32,687 nucleotides of DNA from an uncultured Bacteroidales bacterium (GCA_902768605.1 CACXLY010000034.1:1-32687); one strand, 5' to 3'; numbered from the stretch's first letter, positions 7,138 through 16,460 are shown. Notes: generated from the letters alone by a model not told the origin. Numbers and translations are program-made.

Positions 7138-8364
7138 TCAACAATGCAGGGCTCTGCGGGCAGGAAGATGCGGTAGCCTTCCTTCTCGCGCTTGAAGGTG
7201 AGCTTCGTTCCGCCAGCGAATGTCTCGACCTTCGCGAGCTTCTGTCCTGTGAGGGGCAGGAAGATTTGTCTGTCCTCTTTGTGTCGTCACACCCCAACTC
7301 TGAGGAGGAACGCATCCGCCGCGTGTGCCGTAGATGCTTGAACCGTTGACCTTCATGAAGGAACCGATGTGCTTCAGTATCTTGACGGCCTGATCGGGCA
7401 GCTTGCCGTCGGGACGCGGGCCAATGTTGAGCAGGAAGTTGGCGTTCAGGCCAGCTGCCGTGACGAGTCGGCGAATGAGTTCGTCGCCATCCTTATAGTT
7501 CTTGTCGGTGATGCTGTAACCCCACGTGTTGTTCATCGTCATGCAGGTCTCGAGGGGAAGAAGCGACACCTTCTGCTCTCCGGAGAACCCCGCGGTGTTC
7601 TGCCCCGGCAGGTCTTGCTCGAAGAGTTGAAAGTCCTCGAGCCCGATAGGCGAACCGTGATGGTTGTTCCCTATGAGGCAGGTGGGCTGCAGACGCTTGA
7701 TGAGTGCGTATTGCTCCTCGAGCCGCCAGTCGAACTCCTGCTCCTTGTGGTCCCACATGCCGTCGAACCAGATGGCGCCTATCGGGCCGTAATTGGTCAG
7801 CAGCTCAGTCAGCTGACGGTTCATGAAGGCATAATAGGTGTCCCAATTTGTTGTCGAAGGGTCGTGCGGGCAATTCTGGCAGGCTCCCGTCGGGTAGTCC
7901 AGGCGCTGCCAATCCATGTGGCTGTAGTAGAAATGGAGTTTGAGGCCTTGCTCCCTGCAAGCCTGCGAAAGCTCGCCTATGATGTCGCGCTTGAAGGGAG
8001 TGGCATCCATGATGTTGTACTTGCTCGCCTTCGTCGCCCACATCGAGAAGCCGTCGTGGTGGCGACTCGTAAAGGTGACGTACTGAGCGCCTGCCTCTTT
8101 GAAGAGCTTTGTCCATTCGCGAGCGTCGAATAGTGAAGGGTAGAAACCTCCCGCAAGTTTGGCGTACTCGTCGCGGTCGAGGTGACGGTTGTGCATTACC
8201 CACTCGCCGTCGGCCAGCATGGAATAAATGCCCCAATGGAGGAAGATGCCGAACTTGCGGTCCTGGAACTCTTCGCGGATGCGACGCGTTTCGTCCGTAA
8301 TGCTCTGCGCCGCTGTCATCAAGGCCAGCAGAGACAGAATAAAGGAAAAGGCAAAGCGTTTCAT
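7138..8364 (-). CDS. GH29 alpha-L-fucosidase, C-terminus frameshifted
   Basis: The protein begins with a signal peptide (MKRFAFSFILSLLALMTAAQ) followed by a GH29 barrel: FGIFLHWGIYS, SRHHDGFSMW, and the likely nucleophile D201 in IGAIWFDGMWD. It should release L-fucose from glycans in the periplasm. After WGVTTQRGQ (near 7270) the frame stops resembling the family. The continuation is in another frame as IFLPLTGQKLAKVETFAGG through a stop at 7110-7112. Restoring the frame needs a net 3n+2 deletion, or 3n+1 insertion, to be undone. The segment that normally reads like KIYVHIL is absent, so I favour a small deletion. The catalytic domain is intact, but the C-terminal beta-sandwich is scrambled for about 45 residues. 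Confidence 0.88.
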   Translation of the reverse strand: MKRFAFSFILSLLALMTAAQSITDETRRIREEFQDRKFGIFLHWGIYSMLADGEWVMHNRHLDRDEYAKLAGGFYPSLFDAREWTKLFKEAGAQYVTFTSRHHDGFSMWATKASKYNIMDATPFKRDIIGELSQACREQGLKLHFYYSHMDWQRLDYPTGACQNCPHDPSTTNWDTYYAFMNRQLTELLTNYGPIGAIWFDGMWDHKEQEFDWRLEEQYALIKRLQPTCLIGNNHHGSPIGLEDFQLFEQDLPGQNTAGFSGEQKVSLLPLETCMTMNNTWGYSITDKNYKDGDELIRRLVTAAGLNANFLLNIGPRPDGKLPDQAVKILKHIGSFMKVNGSSIYGTRGGCVPPQSWGVTTQRGQTNLPAPHRTEAREGRDIRWRNEAHLQAREGRLPHLPARRALHC

Positions 8365-8388
8365 GACAATTGTAATAGGTTATATAAA

Positions 8389-8473
8389 AACCACGAATTG
8401 CACGAATCGCTCGAATTGGCTGCGTCCTTGAGGGCAATGGTTAATTCGTGCAATCCGTACAATTCGTGGTTGG
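8389..8473. repeat. Long imperfect inverted repeat between nucleotidyltransferase and fucosidase genes
   Basis: The arms read AACCACGAATTG-CACGAAT-CGCTCGAATT and its near reverse complement, about 30 nt each with roughly five mismatches, separated by about 20 nt. Each arm also contains internal ACGAATT repeats. In the transcript this would form a strong hairpin between the two genes. Its function is unknown. Confidence 0.75.
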
Positions 8474-8478
8474 AGAGT

Positions 8479-9393
8479 TTAGAACATTTGTGCGGGATAC
8501 TGACCTGCGTCGTGAAGCGCTGCAAGCTTTGCAACGACCTCAGGACGGTCTTCAGGATAGGTCACGCCAAACCATTTGCTGGTCGTGTCGAGCACTTCGC
8601 AAGTGGCCTGCCCCGTCTTGATGAGGTGGTCCACCATGAGAGGAATGAAGAACTCGCTCTTGAGGTTGGCCTGATTCTTCGGGTCGGAGAGGAACTTCTT
8701 AAAGAAGTCTTCGCTGTACTCGAAGTAATCGGGCGTGAATCCCCAGAAGTTCATGCTGACGGGAGTAGTGTCGGGAATGCTTACCCACTCGTCGTTCTCG
8801 TCGAGGTACTGCACGACGCCGTTGCGACGTTCTATCTTCGTGCGCTCTACGACACCGGTAAGCAGGTGCGTCTTCTCGTCGTTCTCGCAGATGCCGCGAC
8901 TGACGGTGCCGCTTTCGCTCAAAGTATTATCTACGCGGAAGCCCACCATGGCGTACTTGCCTTTGCTGCCTTCGGGGAGCTCGCTGAGGAATTTCGCCAT
9001 CACGCGGAAAGCGTCGCGGTCGTAGAAGTCATCGCAGTTGAGGACTGCAAATGGCTCTTTGATGACGTCCTTACCCATGAGGACAGCGTGGTTGGTGCCC
9101 CAAGGCTTCTGACGTCCTTCAGGTACCGTGAAGCCTTCTGGCAGCGCGTCGAGGCTTTGGAAACACAATTCGCAGGGAATGTGTCCCTGATACTTCGACA
9201 GAATCTGCGTGCGGAACTGCTCCTCGAAATCGTGGCGGATGACCCACACGACCTTACCGAAGCCAGCCTGTATCGCGTCGTAGATGCTGTAGTCCATAAT
9301 GCTCTGGCCTTGCGGACCGAGTGTGTCGAGCTGCTTCAGGCCGCCGTAACGGCTGCCCATACCTGCAGCAAGGAGAAATAATGTTGGTTTCAT
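8479..9393 (-). CDS. Sugar-phosphate nucleotidyltransferase family protein
   Basis: The N-terminal signature LLAAGMGSRYGGLKQ is the nucleotide-binding loop of NDP-sugar pyrophosphorylases. It is followed by GTNHAVLMGKD and LNCDDFYDRDAF (metal-binding Asp region). The protein of about 304 residues probably joins a nucleoside triphosphate to a sugar-1-phosphate in the cytoplasm; the base and sugar cannot be told from sequence. I start at MKPTLF because the signature normally begins within a few residues of the N-terminus. An in-frame ATG at 9408 would add MVNNK. It follows the V-ATPase K gene on the same strand, with a class II palindrome in between. Confidence 0.87.
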   Translation of the reverse strand: MKPTLFLLAAGMGSRYGGLKQLDTLGPQGQSIMDYSIYDAIQAGFGKVVWVIRHDFEEQFRTQILSKYQGHIPCELCFQSLDALPEGFTVPEGRQKPWGTNHAVLMGKDVIKEPFAVLNCDDFYDRDAFRVMAKFLSELPEGSKGKYAMVGFRVDNTLSESGTVSRGICENDEKTHLLTGVVERTKIERRNGVVQYLDENDEWVSIPDTTPVSMNFWGFTPDYFEYSEDFFKKFLSDPKNQANLKSEFFIPLMVDHLIKTGQATCEVLDTTSKWFGVTYPEDRPEVVAKLAALHDAGQYPAQMF

Positions 9394-9427
9394 CTTGTTA
9401 TTTACCATTTAATCATTTGTTATTTGT

Positions 9428-9458
9428 CCTCCCCATTAAGGGGGAGTTAGAGGGGGTC
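9428..9458. repeat. Class II palindrome between V-ATPase K and the nucleotidyltransferase gene
   Basis: CTCCCCATTAAGGGGGAG followed by TTAGAGGGGGTC has the same layout as the modules at 462-529 and 6334-6430. It sits directly after the stop of the upstream gene and could act as a transcript-end or mRNA-stability hairpin. Confidence 0.72.
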
Positions 9459-9459
9459 T

Positions 9460-10098
<639 letters not shown>

Positions 10099-11982
10099 TC
10101 AACATTTTACTTTTGTGAAGGGCGTGTATTCCTTACCGCCGCCGCTGAAGTCGGCGTTCTTGAAGAACTCGACAAACGTCAGACGCATCGGATGGACGAA
10201 TGCGCTTATCATGCTCAGGGCGAAGGTGATGCCGTGGCCTGCAAGCAAGATGAGCACCATCGGCAGCCAGCGGATGAACCACGGCAGGCTGGACGTGAGG
10301 TCGAAGGCCAGGGCGTTGAACACGCCGCCGAGTACGCCGCCCGTCAATCCGAGGGCGAAGAGGCGGATGTAGCTCAACAAGTCGCCCAGCAGGCCCGTTG
10401 CCATGCCGTAAGTTGCCCAGACGCCTCCGCCGATGTTCAACAGCGGGCCGAGTATCGGGTTCTTATATGCCGACGGATTATTATAGAGGAATATGCCGAC
10501 CACACTCAAGGCGATGAGTCCGTAGAGCGCATAGACGAGGCCTTGCGGCAGGGCGACTCCGCAGGCGGGCAAGCCAAAGAGGGCAATTGCCGAGAGCAGC
10601 GCAACGACCCACGAGAAGGTGCCGATGGAATAGCCAAAGCCGTAGTTCTTCCACGCCTTGCATGCCTTGAGCACCATGCCCAAGAGAACTTGCACGAGGC
10701 CTATAATGACGGAGATGACCATCATAGGTGAGTAGCCGAAGAGCTTGCCGATGCCGTTGTCGTTGAGGAAGTAGGGCTTGACCGGCGCGAGGAATGCCCA
10801 GTCCTGTTGCGTCAGGTCGATGCCGAAGACGGTGCCTGTGAGCAGGCCGCAGACGAGCGTTGCCAAGCCCAGCCAGATGCCGAGCCGTCCGTATTTCTTA
10901 GTCTCTTCGTTGCCCTTCAGGGCGAGATAGATGCCGCCGAGCAGCACGATGAGGCCGTAGCCGCCATCGCCCAGACAGAGTCCGAAGAAGAGCATGAAGA
11001 AAGGTGCGAAGAAGAGGCTCGGGTCGATGTCATGATAGTTGGGAAGCGAGTACATGCGCAGGATGGGCTCGAAGAGGCTGGTGTAGCCGTCGTTCTTTAT
11101 CTTGACGGGCACGTCGTCCTCGAATGCCGGGTCCTCGAGCTCGTAGTAAACCTTCTTCTCGTCGAGCCACTTGGCGAGACTGTCGGCCTTTTCCTCGAGC
11201 GTCCATCCCACCATGAGGCGGACGGCGCCCTCTGCGATGCTCTCGTCGGAAAGCTCCACTTGTCGCAGTTGTATCTCGCTCTGAGCCTGCTTCAGACCAG
11301 TTGCGAGCGCCTCTCTGTACTGACGGGCGACCTGGCACGTCGTGTCGTGATTCGCCTGGAGTGCTTTCTTGGCCTCGGCCAGCTCCTGTCGATACCCCTC
11401 GAGCGAGCCGCCGGGCAGCTCCAGGCGTTCAGCCTTGATGTCCGGCTCGACGTCGGAGAAGGCCAGGAAGTACGTGCGTTTGCGGTACTCGTCGATGGTC
11501 GTGGCGAAGTATTTCTCTGCCCAATCCTTCTGGAACGACTTGGCGGCGCAGGCGTAGAAATACACCTGCATGCCCGTCTCCTGCTGTAGCTTCTTGATGC
11601 TTTCCCAGTCGAAGTTGCCCCAGGGTTCAAGCTTCTGGATGTTTTTCTCTGCTTCGTCTATCGTATGCCGAATGTTGACCTCCTCGGCCTTAAGCTTTTC
11701 GACATAGTCGAGAAGGGCACCTGTCGGCCCGTTCTGCCAGTTGTTGAGGGGGTTGGAAGCATTTGCCACCTCCTTTTCCCACGCACTCAGCGAGATGTCG
11801 AGGTAGTCGAGGGCTTGCTGATAACGCGTCCTATCGTCGAGCGCCTTCTGTAGCGCGGGGCTTGTCTGGCCTTGCTTGAGCTGCTGCACGTGCACCACGC
11901 CCTGCTCGCGAAGGCCGTCGATGAAGGCGTCATACTCTTTCTGAGTCACCAGGAAGGTGAGCTTCTTCATTTTCTCAATCAT
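10099..11982 (-). CDS. ntpI: V-type ATP synthase subunit I (stator, a-subunit)
   Basis: I start at MIEKMKKLTFLV (11982), which overlaps the subunit D stop codon by 4 nt; the longer open frame upstream is a shadow of subunit D. The protein of 627 residues has a cytoplasmic coiled-coil half (about 1-330) and a membrane half with seven to eight helices. The membrane half includes FAPFFMLFFGLCLGDGGYG and GMATGLLGDLLSYIRLFALGL, the latter carrying the Arg that faces the K-ring carboxylate. It provides the ion half-channels and tethers the peripheral stalks. Confidence 0.95.
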   Translation of the reverse strand: MIEKMKKLTFLVTQKEYDAFIDGLREQGVVHVQQLKQGQTSPALQKALDDRTRYQQALDYLDISLSAWEKEVANASNPLNNWQNGPTGALLDYVEKLKAEEVNIRHTIDEAEKNIQKLEPWGNFDWESIKKLQQETGMQVYFYACAAKSFQKDWAEKYFATTIDEYRKRTYFLAFSDVEPDIKAERLELPGGSLEGYRQELAEAKKALQANHDTTCQVARQYREALATGLKQAQSEIQLRQVELSDESIAEGAVRLMVGWTLEEKADSLAKWLDEKKVYYELEDPAFEDDVPVKIKNDGYTSLFEPILRMYSLPNYHDIDPSLFFAPFFMLFFGLCLGDGGYGLIVLLGGIYLALKGNEETKKYGRLGIWLGLATLVCGLLTGTVFGIDLTQQDWAFLAPVKPYFLNDNGIGKLFGYSPMMVISVIIGLVQVLLGMVLKACKAWKNYGFGYSIGTFSWVVALLSAIALFGLPACGVALPQGLVYALYGLIALSVVGIFLYNNPSAYKNPILGPLLNIGGGVWATYGMATGLLGDLLSYIRLFALGLTGGVLGGVFNALAFDLTSSLPWFIRWLPMVLILLAGHGITFALSMISAFVHPMRLTFVEFFKNADFSGGGKEYTPFTKVKC

Positions 11983-12584
11983 GCGATCTCCTCCTTTCTC
12001 TTTTCCTGAAGTGACTTCAATATCTTTTGAGAGGACTTCGAAAGGTTTTCCTCGTCCTCCATAAAGCGCTTGATCTTGCGTACAGCCTCCTGGAATCCGG
12101 GGATTTGCACCTTTTCGAAGAGGTTCACTTTCTGCGTCGTCTTCTTTCGTGCATGCTCCAGGAGATGCAGCTTTGCAAAGACGAATTCGCGCTCGACGGC
12201 AGTCTTGGCGAGGCCTTGCAGCAGCTTGATGCCGTCGAAGTACCACTTCGGGGCGCTGAACAGGCCGAAAGGCTTCACCTTCAGGCTGATGTTGCTGAGG
12301 ATGGGGACACGCACGCCGGCTATCTTCTTGACGCTAAGCTCCACGTCGTCCAGGCTGACGAGCGAGGCGTCGAACTCGCCCCAAAGGGCGTACATCCTCT
12401 CGTAGCCCTCAATCTGACTCTGCAACTTCCGCTCCAGTTCGTCGGCTTCCTCCTTGCATTTCTTCACCTCGAGTCGCAGCGCCGTCTCTTTGCTCTTGAT
12501 GATGGGCAGCGTGCGCTGGCGCATCTTCAAGGCTTTCTCGATTTGCTGCAACGAGGTCTTGTTATATTGAAATTTTATTGCCAT
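11979..12584 (-). CDS. ntpD: V-type ATP synthase subunit D (central stalk)
   Basis: I start at MAIKFQYNKTSLQQ (12584), the family-typical N-terminus; the upstream in-frame ATG would place the start in the promoter. The 201-residue protein has long N- and C-terminal helices that form the rotor shaft inside the A3B3 head. It is the first gene of a D-I-K run. Subunits A, B and E, which usually lie immediately upstream in Bacteroidales, are absent here: the next gene is divergent and unrelated. Confidence 0.93.
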   Translation of the reverse strand: MAIKFQYNKTSLQQIEKALKMRQRTLPIIKSKETALRLEVKKCKEEADELERKLQSQIEGYERMYALWGEFDASLVSLDDVELSVKKIAGVRVPILSNISLKVKPFGLFSAPKWYFDGIKLLQGLAKTAVEREFVFAKLHLLEHARKKTTQKVNLFEKVQIPGFQEAVRKIKRFMEDEENLSKSSQKILKSLQEKRKEEIA

Positions 12585-12603
12585 AGCTTTCTTTTTGCGG
12601 GCA

Positions 12604-12634
12604 CAAAGGTACAACAATTAATTCAAAAATCAAA
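12604..12634 (-). promoter_or_regulatory. Promoter of the V-ATPase D-I-K genes
   Basis: On the minus strand the -7 box is TACCTTTG (12604-12611) and a TTTG -33 box lies 19 bp upstream (12631-12634). The leader would be only about 13 nt. This gives D-I-K a promoter of its own. Confidence 0.7.
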
Positions 12635-13277
12635 GCCCACGCGTGAATTTATTTAGAAAGATGTGTCGCAGAGGCTGATTTGCAATAAGACCTTGGGTAA
12701 TATGTCGCCTCGCTTTTCCTCTTGCTTGGTTTGACAATCTGCTACGAAAACCGACGAAACTGCTTACACTTTGTATTTTCCGAAGCCTCTCAGAATCGCG
12801 CGAAATCGCTCGCGACGCCTCGACCCTCAATTTATCAAAGAAAATGGCAGGAATCGCTTTCGGTTGAAATAGAGAGAGTTACGCGTCGTGCCTCCCGGGA
12901 TGACCAGTCGAAATGCCCTTTTTCTCATGCAAAAACGGCCCATTTCATCGAAAAAAGTGCCTTTTCCGACGTGAGATTTTTCATTTTCCCACGTGTAGGA
13001 AAGGCCAACGCAACGTGTTGCGAAGCTCCTCGCCACGTGTTGCGATGAGTCTGGCATCGTGTTGCGCCGCAAAATCCCTCCTTTCCCGAGCTATTTTGCT
13101 TCATTTTGCATCAGTTTTCGAAATAGCAAATAGAAAGAGAACCGTCGCGTTTCGTGACATTCTGCTTTTCTTTGTGAACGCTCTCTCCTAAGCCCTCGCC
13201 GGCAAGGATAAAATGAACGCGGAGAGCTTGTAGCGAGATAAAAGGCCCAAAGTTTTTGTTTATTGTCGGCTTTTTCG
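12618..13277. other. Gene-free stretch with a degenerate 22-bp array
   Basis: Neither strand has an ORF with recognisable protein character. The first 300 bp are featureless. From 12946 to 13077 six phased 22-bp units occur, listed separately. The last 180 bp lead into the promoter of the four-helix-bundle gene. Confidence 0.55.
12946..13077. repeat. Array 3, degenerate modular 22-bp repeats
   Basis: Units start at 12946, 12968, 12990, 13012, 13034 and 13056. The heads are CATCGA, GACGTG, CACGTG, AACGTG, CACGTG and ATCGTG. The body of the third unit, TAGGAAAGGCCAACGC, matches the consensus of arrays 1 and 2; the other bodies have diverged but keep the 22-bp phase and end in CC or GC. Confidence 0.72.
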
Positions 13278-13285
13278 TACCTTTG
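13256..13285 (+). promoter_or_regulatory. Promoter of the four-helix-bundle gene
   Basis: The -7 box is TACCTTTG (13278-13285) with a TTTG at 13256-13259, 18 bp upstream. The start codon is 28 nt downstream of the box. Confidence 0.68.
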
Positions 13286-13313
13286 CAGAGCAAACACGAC
13301 TAATTGACGTCAA

Positions 13314-13979
13314 ATGGCGGAAGACAAGGACTTTCTGCGGCAAGACAATAACTATCGCACGTTGAAGGCATTCCAAAAGGCGGAATGCATCTACGACGTG
13401 ACGTTCTTCTTTGTTCATCAGTTCCTCCAGAAAGGTGACCGCACCATCGACCAAATGATTCAGGCAGCCCGCTCGGGCAAGCAAAACCTGGCGGAAGGTA
13501 ATATCGACGGCATCACTTCGCGTGAAATGGAGTTGAAGCTGACGAACGTGAACCGAGCTTCGCTGCATGAGTTGCTCCTCGACTACGAAGACTACCTTCG
13601 AGTCCGAGGCTTGGAGCAGTGGCCGTATGACGACCCGCGATGCATACAGACGCGTGCCTTTTGCAAGCGTCACCTGGATTCTGCCGTCTTTCGCGAGAAG
13701 ATAAAAGAGCGTTCGGCTGAGACCATCGCCAACATCGCCATTACGCTCATCCACCAGTGCGACGTGCTCATTCGCGGTCTCATAGAATGGAAGAAGCGAG
13801 ACTTCATTGAAAAAGGCGGCATCAAAGAAGAGATGTACCGCGCCCGAAAAGATTGGCAGAGGAGGAATGGAATGAGCGGAGATAATGGGCCTAATGGGCG
13901 GCGGCCGAGCCAACCTGTCGCTCCCTCCGAGCCCACATCGCCCATTCAACCCATTAACCCCATTAACCCCATCAAATAA
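13314..13979 (+). CDS. Four-helix-bundle suffix-domain protein
   Basis: The 221-residue protein resembles the four-helix-bundle family related to 23S rRNA intervening-sequence proteins, in the Bacteroidetes variant with the extended suffix. Visible family features are YRTLKAFQKAECIYDVT, the SGKQNLAEGN turn and an ELLLDYEDYLR helix. The biochemical role is unknown. From about residue 187 the sequence becomes GPNGRR...PIQPINPINPIK; this tail is encoded by an inverted and tandem ATGGG/CCCAT repeat (13884-13976) and is probably an acquired extension. It precedes a polysaccharide gene run, but no functional link is shown. Confidence 0.82.
   Translation: MAEDKDFLRQDNNYRTLKAFQKAECIYDVTFFFVHQFLQKGDRTIDQMIQAARSGKQNLAEGNIDGITSREMELKLTNVNRASLHELLLDYEDYLRVRGLEQWPYDDPRCIQTRAFCKRHLDSAVFREKIKERSAETIANIAITLIHQCDVLIRGLIEWKKRDFIEKGGIKEEMYRARKDWQRRNGMSGDNGPNGRRPSQPVAPSEPTSPIQPINPINPIK
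13884..13976. repeat. Inverted/tandem ATGGGC-CCATTAACC repeat at the gene end
   Basis: The left arm contains ATAATGGGCCTAATGGGCG. The right arm contains CGCCCATTCAACCCATTAA followed by two more CCCCATTAA-like units. The element supplies the last codons and the stop of the four-helix-bundle gene. Confidence 0.7.
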
Positions 13980-13983
13980 CGCA

Positions 13984-15417
13984 ATGGAAGAGAAATCACT
14001 AAAGCAGCGGACTGCTGGCGGGATGCTTTGGGGCGGGCTGTCGAACGGCTTGATGCAGCTGATAGGTGCTGTCTTCGGGCTGGTTCTGTTGCGCTACCTC
14101 ACCCCCAACGACTACGGGAAGGTGGCGATGCTCAACATCTTTGCCGCCCTCGCCAACGCCCTGCAGGAGAGCGGTTTCATGGCGGCGCTCTGCAACCGGC
14201 GCGAGCCGACCCACGAGGAGTACAATGCCGTCTTCTGGTTCAACCTCCTGGTCAGCGCCTCGCTCTACGTCATCCTCTGGTTCTGCGCGCCTCTCATCGC
14301 CGATTTCTACGAGCAGCCCGAGCTGATTCCGCTTGCCCGGGTGCTCTTCCTCGGCTTTCTCCTGTCCGGTCTCGGCACGGTGCAGAGGGCCTATCTATTC
14401 GGGCATCTGATGGTCCGGCAGACAAGCATCTGCTCCCTCACCGCGATGCTCCTCTCCGGCCTTGTCGGCATCGCGATGGCCGTCAAGGGGTTCGCCTATT
14501 GGGCCATCGTGACGCAAGCCGTCTGCTTTGTCCTCATCACGCAGCTTATGGCGTGGTTCTTCTCGCCCTGGAGGCCGACGCTCCGCTTCAACCTAAAGCC
14601 CGCGTGGCAGATGTTCGGCTTTAGCAGCAAGCTGATGCTCACGAACTGCGTGAACATCTGTAACCTTCACGCCTTCTCCGTCCTGCTTGGCAAGTTCTTC
14701 GGCGACCACACGGCCGGCATCTACACCAACGCAAAGAAGTGGAACGACATGGCGTCGGGCACCATCAACAGTATGGTGACGAGCGTCGCCCAACCCACTT
14801 TGGCGCAGGTCGCGGACGACATCGGGCGCTACAGGCAAGTGTTCCGGAAGATGCTTCGCTTCGTTTGCTTCGTCAGTTTCCCCGCGATGCTCGGCCTCGG
14901 CCTTGTGGCGCAGGAATTCATCCTGCTTGCGGGAGGCGAGAAGTGGCGCGAGAGCGGACTGATTCTCTCCCTGCTTTGCATCCACGGCGCCTTTGTGCCA
15001 ATCACGACTCTCTACAGCAATCTCACCATCAGCCGAGGGCGGAGCGGCGTCAACATGGCGTGTACGGTGGGCCAGTGCCTTGCCGTCTGGGCCGGACTCA
15101 TCTTGCTTTATCCCTACGGATTCCTGCCGATGGTCGTCTATTTCGTAGCCCTCAACATCGCCTGGCTCATTATATGGCAGTGGTGGGCTTGGCGCCTGAC
15201 GGGCCTCACGTTTACCGATGCGATGCGCGACGTCATGCCGTTCCTCGTCTTCACCCTCGCCGTGCTGGCCCTGACGTGGTGGCTGACGAGCGGCATCTGC
15301 AACCTGTGGCTGCTCCTCATCAGTCGCGTCATCATCGCCGCCCTGCTCTATGGCGGCATCATGTGGGTGAGCGGGGCAAAGATTATGCGTGAGGCTATAC
15401 ATTATATAATTAAATGA
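13984..15417 (+). CDS. Polysaccharide/O-antigen flippase (Wzx-like, MOP superfamily)
   Basis: I start at MEEKSLKQRTAGGMLWGG (13984), only 4 bp after the preceding stop; the open frame extends upstream through repeat DNA. The 477-residue inner-membrane protein has 12 or more predicted helices. Its N-terminal pattern LLRYLTPNDYGKVAMLNIFAAL is typical of WzxC/TuaB-type lipopolysaccharide exporters. It should flip an undecaprenyl-linked oligosaccharide to the periplasmic face. The acyltransferase and glycosyltransferase genes that follow on the same strand fit one surface-glycan pathway. Confidence 0.9.
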   Translation: MEEKSLKQRTAGGMLWGGLSNGLMQLIGAVFGLVLLRYLTPNDYGKVAMLNIFAALANALQESGFMAALCNRREPTHEEYNAVFWFNLLVSASLYVILWFCAPLIADFYEQPELIPLARVLFLGFLLSGLGTVQRAYLFGHLMVRQTSICSLTAMLLSGLVGIAMAVKGFAYWAIVTQAVCFVLITQLMAWFFSPWRPTLRFNLKPAWQMFGFSSKLMLTNCVNICNLHAFSVLLGKFFGDHTAGIYTNAKKWNDMASGTINSMVTSVAQPTLAQVADDIGRYRQVFRKMLRFVCFVSFPAMLGLGLVAQEFILLAGGEKWRESGLILSLLCIHGAFVPITTLYSNLTISRGRSGVNMACTVGQCLAVWAGLILLYPYGFLPMVVYFVALNIAWLIIWQWWAWRLTGLTFTDAMRDVMPFLVFTLAVLALTWWLTSGICNLWLLLISRVIIAALLYGGIMWVSGAKIMREAIHYIIK

Positions 15418-15446
15418 AGAATTAAGAGTTAAGAGAGAAGAGTTAG

Positions 15447-16460
15447 ATGAAGACGCGCAATAACGCTTTCGACCTGCTGTGCGGGCTGTGCATCATCCGC
15501 ATGGTGACGCTCCACGCCATCTGCCAAACGCAGTTGCGACAGGCGCCGTGGTGGAAGGCGACGATGCTGTGGACGTTCTTCTTCATGAGCTTTTTCTTCT
15601 TCAAAGCCGGCTACTTCAACAAGGGCATCACGGGCAAGACGCTCCCTTATCTGCGCGACCGCGTCCGTCGCCTCTTTGTGCCGTACCTCTCGTGGGGCGT
15701 CATCGGCTTCGTTCTCTCATTTCTCTGGCTCAGCCTTTTCCCCGAGGGGATAGCGAAGGCAATAGGCAAAGTGCAGGCGTTCACGTGGCTCCAGAGCGGC
15801 CTCACCTTTGGCAACGCCCCCATGTGGTTCCTCCTGTCGTTCTTCGCGACGTATGTATTGATGCACTTCATCGAGCGCATCCCTCACCTCCATTGGGCCG
15901 TACTGCTCTTTCCCGCAATAGGTTACTGGCTCTTCCGGCACGGCAACCCCGTGTGGTTCCTGCTGAACAACGTCTTCTGCGGCACCTTTTTCTTCTACAT
16001 CGGAAAGGTGTGGCGCCAGGTTCTCGACAGGTCGCCCAGGCGCTGGGCACTCGTCGGCAGCACGCTCCTCTTTGTAGGCTTTGTCCTCGCCAACATTTAC
16101 CTGCACGGCGAGTATGAGATGAAGACGAACCATTGGACAGGTCCCTTCTGGCAAGTCCTGCTCATCATGCCCCTCTCGCTGCTGGGCATCTCGGGCATCT
16201 TGCTGTCTCTGCCCACGCCCCGCGTGCCGTTGGTCAACTACATCGGAGAGCACAGCATGGTCTTCTTCGTGCTGCACTATCCCATTATCCTCTGCTACGC
16301 CTACGCCAGCATATTGCTCGACCATCCCTTTCGCAAGAGCATACCCGACCTCATCATTATCTTGATTATCACCTTCTCATTGTGCTTCCTGGCCGTTCCC
16401 TTCATTGAAAGCGTGCCGTGGCTGAGCGGGAGGTGGAAGACCGCAAGCACGGACAAATGA
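15447..16460 (+). CDS. Membrane acyltransferase, family 3
   Basis: The 337-residue protein has about ten transmembrane helices. It starts with the family's FDLLCGLCIIRMVTLHA pattern, whose His lies in the first helix, and later has RRLFVPYLSWG and the GEHSMVFFVLHYPI motif. Members transfer acyl groups, often acetyl, to sugars of surface polysaccharides at the inner membrane. Its stop overlaps the next gene's start by 4 nt (ATGA), so the two are translationally coupled. The intergenic 29 bp upstream is an AAGAGTTAAGAG-type degenerate repeat. Confidence 0.88.
   Translation: MKTRNNAFDLLCGLCIIRMVTLHAICQTQLRQAPWWKATMLWTFFFMSFFFFKAGYFNKGITGKTLPYLRDRVRRLFVPYLSWGVIGFVLSFLWLSLFPEGIAKAIGKVQAFTWLQSGLTFGNAPMWFLLSFFATYVLMHFIERIPHLHWAVLLFPAIGYWLFRHGNPVWFLLNNVFCGTFFFYIGKVWRQVLDRSPRRWALVGSTLLFVGFVLANIYLHGEYEMKTNHWTGPFWQVLLIMPLSLLGISGILLSLPTPRVPLVNYIGEHSMVFFVLHYPIILCYAYASILLDHPFRKSIPDLIIILIITFSLCFLAVPFIESVPWLSGRWKTASTDK

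Noticed and set aside
11983..12246. Longer N-terminus for V-ATPase subunit I
   Set aside because: The extra 88 residues are an out-of-frame reading of subunit D; the ATG overlapping the D stop gives the family-typical start.
12722..13072. Small ORFs in the spacer upstream of the V-ATPase genes
   Set aside because: They overlap each other on both strands, have no family resemblance and coincide with the degenerate 22-bp array.
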